Positions 52,627-61,234 of a stretch of DNA of 64,000 nucleotides are shown in pieces (within the stretch, counting starts at the first letter, position 1; each line of letters begins with the position of its first letter). The stretch lies in the NCBI GenBank assembly GCA_910586015.1, contig CAJUGJ010000008.1, positions 1-64,000 on the forward strand, given 5' to 3'. Source of the DNA: an uncultured Lachnospiraceae bacterium. GTDB lineage: Bacteria > Bacillota > Clostridia > Lachnospirales > Lachnospiraceae. A program made the translations under genes and the position numbers. The notes beneath the pieces were generated by a model, which saw nothing but the letters and a program-made list of their open reading frames with translations, ran no database searches and was not told where the DNA came from.

Positions 52627-53103
52627 ATGATTTCGCTTATCTGGTTTCTTTTAGTCATATTTTTTTTGATTGCAGAAGTGATTGCACCGGGACTGACAAC
52701 TATTTGGTTTGCAGGGGGTGCAGTAGCAGCGATGTTATTATCTCTTTTTCAAGTTCCAATATATATGCAGATTATCTTTTTTATTGAAGTATCTTTTGTA
52801 CTACTTTATTTCACTAGACCTCTTGTTAAAAAGTTCCAACAAAAACCAAAAGAAAAAACAAACTATGAAGCTTTAATTGGTTGTTTAGCAAAGGTAATAG
52901 TAGAGATTGACAATGAAGCGCAGACAGGACAAGTTATTTTAAACGGACAAGAGTGGACAGCAAGAACATTACAAGAGAATATAAAAATTCCAGTGGATTG
53001 TTTGGTGATGGTAGAACAAATTTCAGGAGTAAAACTATTTGTTAGTAAAATAGAGAACAATTTTTCAGGAGAAGTAAAGATAGATGGAAATGTACAAATT
53101 TGA
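52627..53103 (+). CDS. NfeD-like membrane protein
   Basis: 158 residues. Two to three hydrophobic segments (about 2-75) carry the family start ISLIWFLLVIFFLIAEVIAPGLTTIWFAGGA. A C-terminal OB-fold (about 85-150) contains LIGCLAKVIVEI and GQVILNGQEWTAR. The short NfeD1b-type proteins act with SPFH/flotillin-like membrane proteins. No SPFH gene is next to it here. The end overlaps the patatin gene by 20 bases. Confidence 0.88.
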   Translation: MISLIWFLLVIFFLIAEVIAPGLTTIWFAGGAVAAMLLSLFQVPIYMQIIFFIEVSFVLLYFTRPLVKKFQQKPKEKTNYEALIGCLAKVIVEIDNEAQTGQVILNGQEWTARTLQENIKIPVDCLVMVEQISGVKLFVSKIENNFSGEVKIDGNVQI

Positions 53104-54304
53104 TCTTACAAAAGAATATGGAGTTGTTTTAGAAGGAGGAGGTGCAAAAGGAGCATATCAGATTGGAGTTTGGGCAGCTATGCAAGAATGTGGTGTAAAA
53201 ATTCGTGGAATTGCAGGAGTTTCTGTAGGTGCTTTAAATGGAGCATTGATTGCAATGGGGGATATACTACGTGCAGTTGAAATATGGGAAAATCTTACTT
53301 ATTCAAAAGTAATGGATGTAGACGATGAACAAATGGACACTCTATTTCATGGAAAGATCCGAAATATGAATTTTAAAGAGCTAGTCAGGCTTTGGACTAA
53401 ATTTATGGTAGATAAAGGATTTGATATTACACCACTTCGAACTCTAATTGATGAAGCAGTAGATGAAGAAAAAATTCGTAACTCACCAATAGAATTAGTA
53501 CTTGGTACTTTTTCAATGGATGAATTAAAGCAACTTGAGATTACTGCTGCACAGACACAAGAGGGAGAATTAAAGGATTATTTACTTGCAAGTGCCTATT
53601 TTCCTGCATTTAGAAATGAACCCTTACATGGAAAAAAATATATGGATGGTGGAGTAATAAATAATCTTCCTATTGATATGTTAATTAAACGGGGTTATAA
53701 AGATATTTTGGTAGTCCGTATTTTTGGATTAGGAATTATTAAAAATGTAAAACTTCCAGACGAAGTGACAGTAATTGAAATTGCACCACGTACTGATCTT
53801 GGAAATATCCTAGATTTTAATTCTGAGAACAGTCGAAAAAATATGAGACTTGGATATTTTGATGGTCTTCGCTGTTTTCGATCTTTAAAGGGAAAAATGT
53901 ATTATATTAATTCAAAATTAGGAGAAGAAGAAAGTATATTTCGATTAGTTGGGTGTCATAATGCGGTTCAAATGGCTTTGCTGGAATATTTTGGGGAATC
54001 CTGTGATGATCCGAATATTTATACAAGGAAACTTTTTGAGAAAGTTTTTCCTTCCTTAGCAGGAGAACTGAAATTAGACAAAAATTGGACCTATCATGAA
54101 TTATATCTTTCTCTACTTGAACTTTGTGCAAAAAATCTTCGAATTCAAAAATATCAGATCTATACAGAAGAAGAGTTAAAGGATACTATTCAAAAACGCT
54201 ATACTATTTGGAAGAGAAATCACTCTGATCTACCTTTTCCCCCATTAATCGAACTGATTTTGAAAATGGTGACGCTTCCTCAGATTGAGAATAATTTTAC
54301 TTGA
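53084..54304 (+). CDS. Patatin-like phospholipase
   Basis: 406 residues. The N-terminal patatin fold has the oxyanion loop LEGGGAKGAYQIG, nucleophile Ser in GVSVGALNG and catalytic Asp in YMDGGVINN. The C-terminal ~150 residues are unassigned. There is no signal peptide, so it acts in the cytoplasm, probably on membrane lipids. The start ATG 53084 lies within the nfeD-like gene (AGGAG 11 bases upstream), indicating coupled translation. Its stop lies within the next promoter. Confidence 0.9.
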   Translation: MEMYKFDLTKEYGVVLEGGGAKGAYQIGVWAAMQECGVKIRGIAGVSVGALNGALIAMGDILRAVEIWENLTYSKVMDVDDEQMDTLFHGKIRNMNFKELVRLWTKFMVDKGFDITPLRTLIDEAVDEEKIRNSPIELVLGTFSMDELKQLEITAAQTQEGELKDYLLASAYFPAFRNEPLHGKKYMDGGVINNLPIDMLIKRGYKDILVVRIFGLGIIKNVKLPDEVTVIEIAPRTDLGNILDFNSENSRKNMRLGYFDGLRCFRSLKGKMYYINSKLGEEESIFRLVGCHNAVQMALLEYFGESCDDPNIYTRKLFEKVFPSLAGELKLDKNWTYHELYLSLLELCAKNLRIQKYQIYTEEELKDTIQKRYTIWKRNHSDLPFPPLIELILKMVTLPQIENNFT

Positions 54305-54329
54305 CAAGGATAAAAGAGAACGTTATAAT
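54301..54329 (+). promoter_or_regulatory. Consensus promoter of argF
   Basis: TTGACA (54301-54306), 17 bp, TATAAT (54324-54329), a perfect sigma-A promoter. The -35 box overlaps the stop codon of the patatin gene. Confidence 0.92.
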
Positions 54330-54392
54330 CTGAATAAACAATCAGTAAATTGAATAATATTTCAAATTGAATAAAGAAAGGATACAGAATAT

Positions 54393-55328
54393 ATGAATTT
54401 AAAAGGAAGATCGTTTTTGACATTAAAAGATTTTACACAAGAAGAAATTTCCTATTTACTGGAATTATCTGCCGATTTAAAAGCAAAAAAGAAAAAAGGG
54501 ATTACAGGAAATCGTTTAAAAGGAAAGAATATTGCACTAATCTTTGAAAAACCTTCTACTAGAACTAGATGTTCTTTTACAATTGGCTGTGTTGATGAGG
54601 GAGGACATCCAGAATATTTAGGTAGAGAAGATATTCAACTTGGATATAAAGAAAGTATAGAAGATACTGCAAGAGTACTTGGAAGAATGTTTGATGGAAT
54701 CGAGTTTCGGGGATTTTCTCAAGAAACTGTAGAAAAACTTGCAAAATACAGTAAAGTTCCAGTCTGGAATGGACTTACAGATACATATCATCCGACACAG
54801 ATTTTAGCAGATTTTCTGACATTACAAGAACAGTTTGGACATTTAAATGGATTAAAATTGGTATTTGTAGGCGATGGAAGAAATAATATGGCAAACAGTT
54901 TAATGATTGGATGTGCAAAGATGGGAGTATCTTTTGTTATTTTAGCTCCAGAAGCTCTTTATCCAGACAAAGAATTGGTAAAAGAATGTGAACAGTATGC
55001 CAAAGAGTCAGGCAGTTTCATCAAGGTTACTTCTAATTTAGAGGAAGTACAAGGAGCAGATGCTCTCTATACAGATGTTTGGTGTTCTATGGGAGAAGAA
55101 GATAAAGCAGCAGAACGAGTTGCACTACTACGTCCATACCAAGTAAATAAAGATTTAATGCAAAAAACAGGAAAGGATACTTCTATTTTACTACACTGTC
55201 TTCCAGCAGTGAAAGGAAATGAAGTAACTGAAGAAATATTTGAAAAATACGCAGATGTGATTTTTGATGAGGCAGAAAATCGGATGCACACAATTAAAGC
55301 AGTTATGGTAGCAACACTTGGAGAATAG
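54393..55328 (+). CDS. argF: Ornithine carbamoyltransferase
   Basis: 311 residues. Carbamoyl-phosphate-binding STRTRCSF, HPTQILADF and the ornithine-loop HCLPAVKGNE are all present, which separates it from aspartate carbamoyltransferase. It makes citrulline from ornithine and carbamoyl phosphate, either for arginine synthesis or in arginine breakdown. It stands alone here, without other arg genes or an arginine-deiminase cluster, so the direction is not decided by context. Confidence 0.95.
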   Translation: MNLKGRSFLTLKDFTQEEISYLLELSADLKAKKKKGITGNRLKGKNIALIFEKPSTRTRCSFTIGCVDEGGHPEYLGREDIQLGYKESIEDTARVLGRMFDGIEFRGFSQETVEKLAKYSKVPVWNGLTDTYHPTQILADFLTLQEQFGHLNGLKLVFVGDGRNNMANSLMIGCAKMGVSFVILAPEALYPDKELVKECEQYAKESGSFIKVTSNLEEVQGADALYTDVWCSMGEEDKAAERVALLRPYQVNKDLMQKTGKDTSILLHCLPAVKGNEVTEEIFEKYADVIFDEAENRMHTIKAVMVATLGE

Positions 55329-55453
55329 AAAATAAAGAAACTTGTTTCTTAAAAACAGCTAAAGGGTTTCTAATGAAATTATAATTTGATTTCTGAATGG
55401 TTAGAAGTTATGATAAAGATAGAAACGAAAAACCAGAAGGAAGGCGGGATTAT

Positions 55454-56350
55454 ATGAAGAAGAAAACAGGTTCTATGTGGGGTGTTATTTTAATTTTATT
55501 TGGAATCTTTATTGCTGGAAAAAGTTTTGGATTTTTTTCCTTTTCTCTGTTCTTTCGAGGATGGTGGACTCTATTTATTATTATTCCAAGTTTTATTGGA
55601 TTAATCAATAGTTCAAAACAAAATCGAAGTTCTAATTTAATCGGATTGGGAATTGGTTTTTTACTATTACTTTCTTCTAATGGAATGTTTCCTTCGAGAT
55701 TGATTTTTCCATTAGCCTGTGCAGGATTTCTTATTTATACAGGAATGAAGTTTTTAAAAAGTGATACAAAAAATCAAAAAGAATCAAAAACACAGTATTA
55801 TACAGGAGACGATTGGGATCAACAGACTTCTTTTGGAGCACAGACAAATAATTGGAATGAGACCTATTCTGAACCCTATGAAGAAATGAATCAAGGATAT
55901 GATTCGGGATTTCAGACTGGACAACAGAATTATCAAACTTACCAACAAGAACCATTTCATCAAAATCAGTACACAAATACAGGATATGAAGGAACATCAC
56001 ATAATAATAATTCCAGTGGCAGATTTGCAGGAAGTTCTATATTATCTGGAAAAACAGTGAAGTTCGATAACCAGTATATATCCAATGGAATGTTTTCTTG
56101 TGTACTTGGTGGAATGGACTTGGATTTGAGAAATGCAATTATTCGAGATTCTGTTGTAATTGAAACGAAAGTGCTTTGTGGAGGAATTGATATTTTAGTA
56201 CCAAGGGATGTTAGAGTGGTAATTAATTGCACGCCAATTTTAGGTGGGGTTGATGATAAGACAACTTCTATCCCAGCAGGTGGATTTTTTCCAACAATTT
56301 ATATTAATGGAACTTGTGTTTTAGGCGGTATTGATGTAAAATATAAATAG
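55454..56350 (+). CDS. LiaF-like membrane protein (LiaF transmembrane and C-terminal domains)
   Basis: About 298 residues from ATG 55454 (MKKKTGSMWGVILILFGI); the frame opens at 55397. The N-terminal four hydrophobic segments (about 8-105) match LiaI/LiaF-type membrane regions. A Gln/Asn/Tyr-rich linker follows (about 115-195). The C-terminal beta-helical domain (about 200-298) has repeated CVLGGMDLDL, VLCGGIDILVPRDV and CVLGGIDVKYK units, as in cell-wall-active antibiotic response proteins. LiaF-type proteins modulate envelope-stress two-component systems; no kinase is adjacent. Confidence 0.85.
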   Translation: MKKKTGSMWGVILILFGIFIAGKSFGFFSFSLFFRGWWTLFIIIPSFIGLINSSKQNRSSNLIGLGIGFLLLLSSNGMFPSRLIFPLACAGFLIYTGMKFLKSDTKNQKESKTQYYTGDDWDQQTSFGAQTNNWNETYSEPYEEMNQGYDSGFQTGQQNYQTYQQEPFHQNQYTNTGYEGTSHNNNSSGRFAGSSILSGKTVKFDNQYISNGMFSCVLGGMDLDLRNAIIRDSVVIETKVLCGGIDILVPRDVRVVINCTPILGGVDDKTTSIPAGGFFPTIYINGTCVLGGIDVKYK

Positions 56351-56356
56351 AGTTCA

Positions 56357-56397
56357 AAAACGGGGTTTCCGTAAGAACGGAGATCTCGTTTTTTTGG
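56357..56397 (+). terminator. Intrinsic terminator after the LiaF-like gene
   Basis: A 12-bp stem with several G-U pairs (CGGGGTTTCCGT/ACGGAGATCTCG) with flanking A and U runs. Confidence 0.8.
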
Positions 56398-56427
56398 TTT
56401 GTGGAAAATTTAGAGGAGACATATAGA

Positions 56428-56742
56428 ATGTACCAAGAAAATGTGGTATTATGTGCAAGTAGCGCCTATGAAAAGAAATTTTATTTAAATGAAGACTTTT
56501 TTAGTTTACCGCAATCTATTCGGGATGAATTAAAGATTTTATGTGTATTATATACAGAGGATATAGGGGGAATTTTAACTTTAGAATATGAACAAGATGG
56601 AACACTTATGTTTCATGTGGAACATGACGAGGGAGATTTATTGTTTGACGAGATTGGAAGTATTTTAAAGATAAAACAAATCAGAGAGCAAAAGAGAGAG
56701 TTATTAGAATCACTGGAACTATATTATCGAACATTTTTTTAG
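56428..56742 (+). CDS. Small DUF6145-like protein
   Basis: 104 residues from ATG 56428 (GAGGAG 9 bases upstream); a GTG at 56401 lies too early. The protein is acidic and alpha/beta (NVVLCASSAYEKKFYLNEDF, CVLYTEDIGGILTLEYEQDG). I recognise it as resembling DUF6145 proteins of Lachnospiraceae; the function is unknown. It precedes coaX by 46 bases and is probably in the same operon. Confidence 0.6.
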   Translation: MYQENVVLCASSAYEKKFYLNEDFFSLPQSIRDELKILCVLYTEDIGGILTLEYEQDGTLMFHVEHDEGDLLFDEIGSILKIKQIREQKRELLESLELYYRTFF

Positions 56743-56788
56743 AAGAATCAATAAATGAATAAGATTTTAGATAGAAAGGGGAAAGTAT

Positions 56789-57568
56789 ATGCTTCTGGCA
56801 ATTGATGTTGGAAACACTAATATTACGATTGGTGTATTTCAGAAAGAAGATCTGGCAGCAAATTTTCGTTTGACAACAAAGATAGCAAGAACCTCTGATG
56901 AATATGGTTTACTGCTTTGTGATCTATTAAGAACCAGAGGAATTGATCCTAACTGTTTAGAAGATGTAATTATTGCCTCTGTTGTTCCAGGAATGATGTA
57001 TTCTTTTACAAGCGGGATTACAAAGTATATTCATAAGACACCAATTATTGTTGGGGCTGGAACGAAAACAGGAATCAAAATTAATACTGCAAATCCAAAA
57101 GAGATTGGTGCAGATCGCGTAGTAGACGCAGTTGCAGGATATGAATTATATGGTGGTCCATTAATGGTAATTGATTTTGGAACAGCAACGACATATGATT
57201 TAATATTAGAAGATGGAACTTTTCAGTCGGGAATTACAGCTCCAGGAATTCAAATTAGTGCAAATGCACTTTGGAGGGATACAGCAAAGCTTCCTGAAAT
57301 TGAAATTCGCAAGCCAGATACAATTTTGGCAAGGGATACAGTCAGCAGTATGCAGGCAGGTTTGGTATTTGGCTGCATTGGACAGACAGAATATATTATC
57401 AAGCGAGTCAAAGAAGAAGCAAAGCTTTCAACGATGAAGGTAATTGCAACAGGAGGTCTTGGAAAAATTATTGCAGAAGAATCGTCTTTGATTGATTATT
57501 ATGATCCTATGCTGACGATGAAAGGTCTTTACTTTATCTATCAAAAATGTAGAGGACAGAGGACATAA
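56789..57568 (+). CDS. coaX: Type III pantothenate kinase
   Basis: 259 residues. ASKHA fold with LAIDVGNTNITIGVF (phosphate loop), GADRVVDAVAGYELYGGPLMVIDFGTATT (the GADR and DFGTA motifs of CoaX), GITAPGIQIS and a C-terminal ATGGLG. It phosphorylates pantothenate, the first step of coenzyme A synthesis, and usually needs a monovalent cation. It overlaps dusB by one base. Confidence 0.95.
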   Translation: MLLAIDVGNTNITIGVFQKEDLAANFRLTTKIARTSDEYGLLLCDLLRTRGIDPNCLEDVIIASVVPGMMYSFTSGITKYIHKTPIIVGAGTKTGIKINTANPKEIGADRVVDAVAGYELYGGPLMVIDFGTATTYDLILEDGTFQSGITAPGIQISANALWRDTAKLPEIEIRKPDTILARDTVSSMQAGLVFGCIGQTEYIIKRVKEEAKLSTMKVIATGGLGKIIAEESSLIDYYDPMLTMKGLYFIYQKCRGQRT

Positions 57569-58563
57569 TGGAAAAATGTAATGGATTCTTTATTGGAAAA
57601 GTTTTTATAGAAGGAAATTTAGTACTAGGACCAATGGCGGGAATAACAGACTCTATATTTCGTTTCATTTGTAGAGAATATGGTGCAGATTATAGTTATA
57701 CAGAAATGGTCAGTGCAAAGGGAATTCTCTACGAAAATAAAGCAACAGAGCAACTTCTTCAAATACAAGAGGCAGAACGTCCTATCGCAGTACAGTTATT
57801 TGGAGAAGATCCTGTCATTATGAGTGAACAGGCAAAGCGAATTGAAGAGAGAAATTTTGATATATTAGATATTAATATGGGATGTCCTGTACCAAAAGTA
57901 GTAAATCATGGAGAAGGTTCGGCTCTTATGAAACAGCCTAAAAGAATAGAAGAGATTATTCGGGCTGTTTCTAGGGCAATTCAAAAACCAGTGACCGTAA
58001 AGATACGTGCAGGATTTACACCAGAAAATAAAAATGCAGTAGAATGTGCTAAAATTGCAGAAGAGGCAGGAGCGGCTGCTATTGCAATACATGGAAGGAC
58101 AAGACAACAATATTATAGTGGCAGAGCTGACTGGGAAATCATTCAAAAGGTAAAAGAAGCAGTTTCTATTCCTGTAATTGGGAATGGAGATATCGTTACA
58201 CCACAAGATGCTAAGAAAATGTTAGAAAAAACAGGATGTGATGCTGTAATGATAGCAAGAGCTGCCTGTGGGAATCCTTGGTTATTCTCACAAACAAAAG
58301 AATATTTAAAAAGTGGAATTTTATTGCCAAAACCCTCTATATATGAGGTAGTAAATGTGATGTGCCGTCATATAGATATGGAGATTGCCCAAAAGGGAGA
58401 GTACATTGCTATACGAGAGATGCGTAGACATGCTGTAAATTATATAACAGGTTTTCCTTGTAGTGCAAAACTCCGTTGTGAAATCAATACAATTGAAACA
58501 AAAGAAGAATTCCTCTGTTTGATAGAAAAATTTATAAAATTTGTAGAACTATATTCTAAATAA
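57568..58563 (+). CDS. dusB: tRNA-dihydrouridine synthase (DusB-like)
   Basis: 331 residues. The TIM barrel carries FMN-binding LGPMAGITDSIFR, the catalytic Cys in NMGCPVPKV, RKMRAGF-like VKIRAGF, IHGRTRQQYYSG and IGNGDI. It reduces specific uridines of tRNA to dihydrouridine using FMN and NADPH. Start ATG in the coaX stop (TAATG), so translation is coupled. The assignment to DusB rather than another Dus rests on overall motifs. Confidence 0.94.
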   Translation: MEKCNGFFIGKVFIEGNLVLGPMAGITDSIFRFICREYGADYSYTEMVSAKGILYENKATEQLLQIQEAERPIAVQLFGEDPVIMSEQAKRIEERNFDILDINMGCPVPKVVNHGEGSALMKQPKRIEEIIRAVSRAIQKPVTVKIRAGFTPENKNAVECAKIAEEAGAAAIAIHGRTRQQYYSGRADWEIIQKVKEAVSIPVIGNGDIVTPQDAKKMLEKTGCDAVMIARAACGNPWLFSQTKEYLKSGILLPKPSIYEVVNVMCRHIDMEIAQKGEYIAIREMRRHAVNYITGFPCSAKLRCEINTIETKEEFLCLIEKFIKFVELYSK

Positions 58564-58605
58564 AAATCAACTAGAAATTTTTAATAAGGAGGCGAGACAG
58601 ATTAT

Positions 58606-59058
58606 ATGTTTAAGATAGGAGAAACTGCAACATGTAATCGATGTAAACGAATGTTTACATATCTTGGATTTGGTCATAGACTTTGTTCAGAATGTAAAAG
58701 AATAGATGATGAAGTATTTGGAAGAGCCAGAGAATATATTGAAGCACATGGAACAGCAACTATGATAGAGATAGAGGCAGAAACATCCATACCTATCCGT
58801 CAAATTCAGCAATATCTTCGAGAAGGGCGTTTAGAGATTCCAGAAAATTCTCCAATCTATATTAAATGCGAATCCTGCCGTTGTGATATCCGTTCAGGAA
58901 GATATTGTAAAGAATGTGCTGCAAAACTTTCAAAAGACCTTGAGGGTGCAATGCGTATGGATGAATATGAGATTGGAGAAGTTCCTAAGATGAAACAGGG
59001 AAAAATGCACTATATTGGAAATGCAAGTGAAACAAAAGTTAGAGAACGAAAAAAGTAA
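58606..59058 (+). CDS. YvyF-like zinc-finger protein
   Basis: 150 residues. Two Cys clusters are visible: CNRCKRMF ... CSECKR near 9-32 and CESCRCDI ... CKECA near 87-107. A helical middle (TMIEIEAETSIPIRQIQQYLREGRLEI) resembles a winged helix. This matches the flagellar-operon protein YvyF (TIGR03826) family. No flagellar genes are near, and homologues also occur in non-motile Clostridia. The role is unknown, possibly RNA or protein binding. Confidence 0.75.
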   Translation: MFKIGETATCNRCKRMFTYLGFGHRLCSECKRIDDEVFGRAREYIEAHGTATMIEIEAETSIPIRQIQQYLREGRLEIPENSPIYIKCESCRCDIRSGRYCKECAAKLSKDLEGAMRMDEYEIGEVPKMKQGKMHYIGNASETKVRERKK

Positions 59059-59070
59059 CAAAGAAAAGAG

Positions 59071-59099
59071 TTGCATTTCAAAAAGAAAGAGTATATTAT
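59071..59099 (+). promoter_or_regulatory. Promoter of asd
   Basis: TTGCAT (59071-59076), 17 bp, TATTAT (59094-59099). Transcription would begin near 59106, which supports the start at 59181 rather than the open frame from 59115. Confidence 0.78.
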
Positions 59100-59180
59100 A
59101 TTTAAGAAATACAAATGTATGTCGTACAAAAACATGATTTTATAGAAAATCAAATAGACAATTTGGATCAGGAGGAATTT

Positions 59181-60263
59181 ATGAGTAAATTAAGAGTTGG
59201 AATTTTGGGGGCAACTGGTATGGTAGGACAAAGATTTATTTCTTTGTTGGAAAATCATCCGTGGTTTGAGGTAGTAGCGGTAGCTGCTAGTCCAAGAAGT
59301 GCTGGAAAGTCCTATGAACAAGCAGTTGCAGATCGTTGGAAGATGACCACCTCAATGCCTGAAGCAGTTAAAAATCTTACCGTTTTAAATGTCAACGATG
59401 TGAAAACAGTAGCATCTAATGTGGATTTTGTATTTAGTGCTGTAGATATGACAAAAGAAGAGATTAAAGCGATTGAAGAGGCATATGCAAAGACAGAAAC
59501 ACCAGTTGTATCCAATAACAGTGCTCATCGATGGACTCCAGATGTTCCTATGGTAGTACCAGAATTAAATCCAGAACATTTAGAGGTGATTGAAGCTCAA
59601 AAGCAAAGACTTGGGACAAAGCGTGGATTTATTGTTGTAAAACCAAATTGTTCTATTCAAAGTTATACGCCAATGCTTCATGCACTAAGACAATATCAAC
59701 CAAAGGTTGTTGTAGCAACAACTTATCAAGCAATTTCAGGGGCAGGTAAGACTTTTAAAGACTGGCCAGAAATGATGGATAATGTAATTCCTTATATCGG
59801 TGGTGAGGAAGAAAAGAGTGAACAAGAACCTTTAAGAATTTGGGGACATGTAGAAAATGGACAGATTGTAAAGGCAGAAAGTCCTTTGATTACATGTCAG
59901 TGTATACGAGTTCCAGTGACAGATGGACATACAGCAGCAGTATTTGTTTCCTTTGAGAAAAAGCCAACAAAAGAGGAAATTTTAAGAGCATGGAAAGAGT
60001 TTAAAGGACTTCCTCAAGAGTTAGAGTTGCCAAGTGCTCCAAAACAGTTTATTACGTATTTTGAAGAGGATAATCGTCCACAGACAGCTTTAGATCGGGA
60101 TACAGAAAAAGGAATGGGTGTATGTGCAGGTCGTTTAAGAGAAGATACTATTTATGATTATAAATTTATTGGATTATCTCATAATACAAAACGTGGGGCT
60201 GCTGGTGGAGCTGTTTTAATTGCAGAACTTTTAAAAGCACAGGGATATTTAACCACAAAATAG
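59181..60263 (+). CDS. asd: Aspartate-semialdehyde dehydrogenase
   Basis: 360 residues from ATG 59181 (CAGGAGG 6 bases upstream). NADP-binding GATGMVGQRF near the N-terminus, catalytic Cys in VKPNCSIQSYTP, and a C-terminal catalytic domain with PVTDGHTAAV. The length and 'PNCSIQ' form fit the archaeal/fungal-like Asd class common in Clostridia. It reduces aspartyl phosphate to the semialdehyde on the way to lysine, threonine and methionine. It ends in a perfect palindromic terminator. Confidence 0.95.
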   Translation: MSKLRVGILGATGMVGQRFISLLENHPWFEVVAVAASPRSAGKSYEQAVADRWKMTTSMPEAVKNLTVLNVNDVKTVASNVDFVFSAVDMTKEEIKAIEEAYAKTETPVVSNNSAHRWTPDVPMVVPELNPEHLEVIEAQKQRLGTKRGFIVVKPNCSIQSYTPMLHALRQYQPKVVVATTYQAISGAGKTFKDWPEMMDNVIPYIGGEEEKSEQEPLRIWGHVENGQIVKAESPLITCQCIRVPVTDGHTAAVFVSFEKKPTKEEILRAWKEFKGLPQELELPSAPKQFITYFEEDNRPQTALDRDTEKGMGVCAGRLREDTIYDYKFIGLSHNTKRGAAGGAVLIAELLKAQGYLTTK

Positions 60264-60306
60264 ATATAAAAAGCTGTCCAAAGTTTTGGACAGCTTTTTA
60301 TATCTA
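60261..60306. terminator. Perfect 46-bp palindromic bidirectional terminator
   Basis: 22-bp arms (AAAAAGCTGTCCAAA and its complement, extended by TAGATAT/ATATCTA) around a 2-base loop. The first three bases are the asd stop TAG, and the last three are the stop of the convergent gene at 60304, so the palindrome runs from stop codon to stop codon. Confidence 0.95.
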
Positions 60307-61068
60307 TGGAGTAACTATTTGGTTTGGATTGGTTGGTGGCTGATATTCTTGAAACAAAAAACGAATAAAATCAAAACTATTTTCTATATGTTTTCCAGTC
60401 GCTACAATTCCTAAAATTGGACGATCCTCTGAAGTACTCTGTGATTGAAACATCGGACATTGATCTAAATAAATTCCATATGCTTCAAGGGAACCAGTTG
60501 CTGTTTTAAGTGTTTCTTCTGGATTTTCACGTATTCTTCCATAATAGAAATGATCGGAAAGTGTTGAATAGAGATCTGTGGGTAGAGTATCTGTAAGAGA
60601 GGATAAAGAACCATTTAAAACATAACTTTGAAAGATCGATTCTTTTGTAATAATAATATCAACTTCTCCTACTAAAATATAAGTGCTCAGTTTTTGGGTA
60701 GAAGAATAATCTCCAACAGAAATATAATAACTATTGTCTAATAAAACTCTTTGACTTTCGCTATCTATGTTAATATATTCTCCAAAACGATTACTTGCAT
60801 CTTCTAAAACCTCAGACGAAAATACATAATCAGCAATTGCAACATTAAGTACTGTTTCTACTTTCTGAGCAATCCAAACTGAGTATATAAAATATACAGA
60901 AAGAGCTATAACAAGTGCAGCAACTAATACAATTTTTAAATAATAGTCAGAAAAATATTGTAATTTTTCCTTACCGTGCAATTCTTTTAATTTATGACGT
61001 TGGGGTTTATCAGAGCGTTTTTTATAGATTTCTGCATTGTCGTCAAGTCTAGTATCCTTGATTTCCAT
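60304..61068 (-). CDS. Single-pass membrane protein of unknown function
   Basis: 254 residues. A basic cytoplasmic N-terminus (about 1-42, SDKPQRHKLKELHGKEKLQYF) is followed by one membrane helix (about 44-68) and an extracellular domain. The latter contains a stretch like substrate-binding folds (LVGEVDIIITKESIFQSYV, ILGIVATGKH). No domain could be named. It lies between the asd terminator and the zinc-ribbon protein gene on the same strand, with a separate terminator in between. Confidence 0.65.
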   Translation of the reverse strand: MEIKDTRLDDNAEIYKKRSDKPQRHKLKELHGKEKLQYFSDYYLKIVLVAALVIALSVYFIYSVWIAQKVETVLNVAIADYVFSSEVLEDASNRFGEYINIDSESQRVLLDNSYYISVGDYSSTQKLSTYILVGEVDIIITKESIFQSYVLNGSLSSLTDTLPTDLYSTLSDHFYYGRIRENPEETLKTATGSLEAYGIYLDQCPMFQSQSTSEDRPILGIVATGKHIENSFDFIRFLFQEYQPPTNPNQIVTP

Positions 61069-61162
61069 AACAGTCTCCTTTCTAAGTTAGTATTAGTGTA
61101 TCACAATACAATATTGAAAGAAAGAAACTATTTCTAAAATATTATAAAATATAAACAAAAAC

Positions 61163-61204
61163 AAAAACGCTTCTTATGAAACTTTAAATAAGAAGCGTTT
61201 TGCC
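61163..61204 (-). terminator. Intrinsic terminator after the zinc-ribbon protein gene
   Basis: The stem AAAACGCTTCTTA/TAAGAAGCGTTTT with a 12-13-base loop; the minus strand ends in a U run (from AAAAACAAAAA). Confidence 0.8.
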
Positions 61205-61234
61205 TATCCTATTAGTTTTTATAAAGATGTTCTA

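Noticed and set aside
59058..59180. Lysine riboswitch before asd
   Set aside because: The promoter at 59071-59099 leaves only ~75 bases of leader, too short for that aptamer, and no matching motifs are seen.
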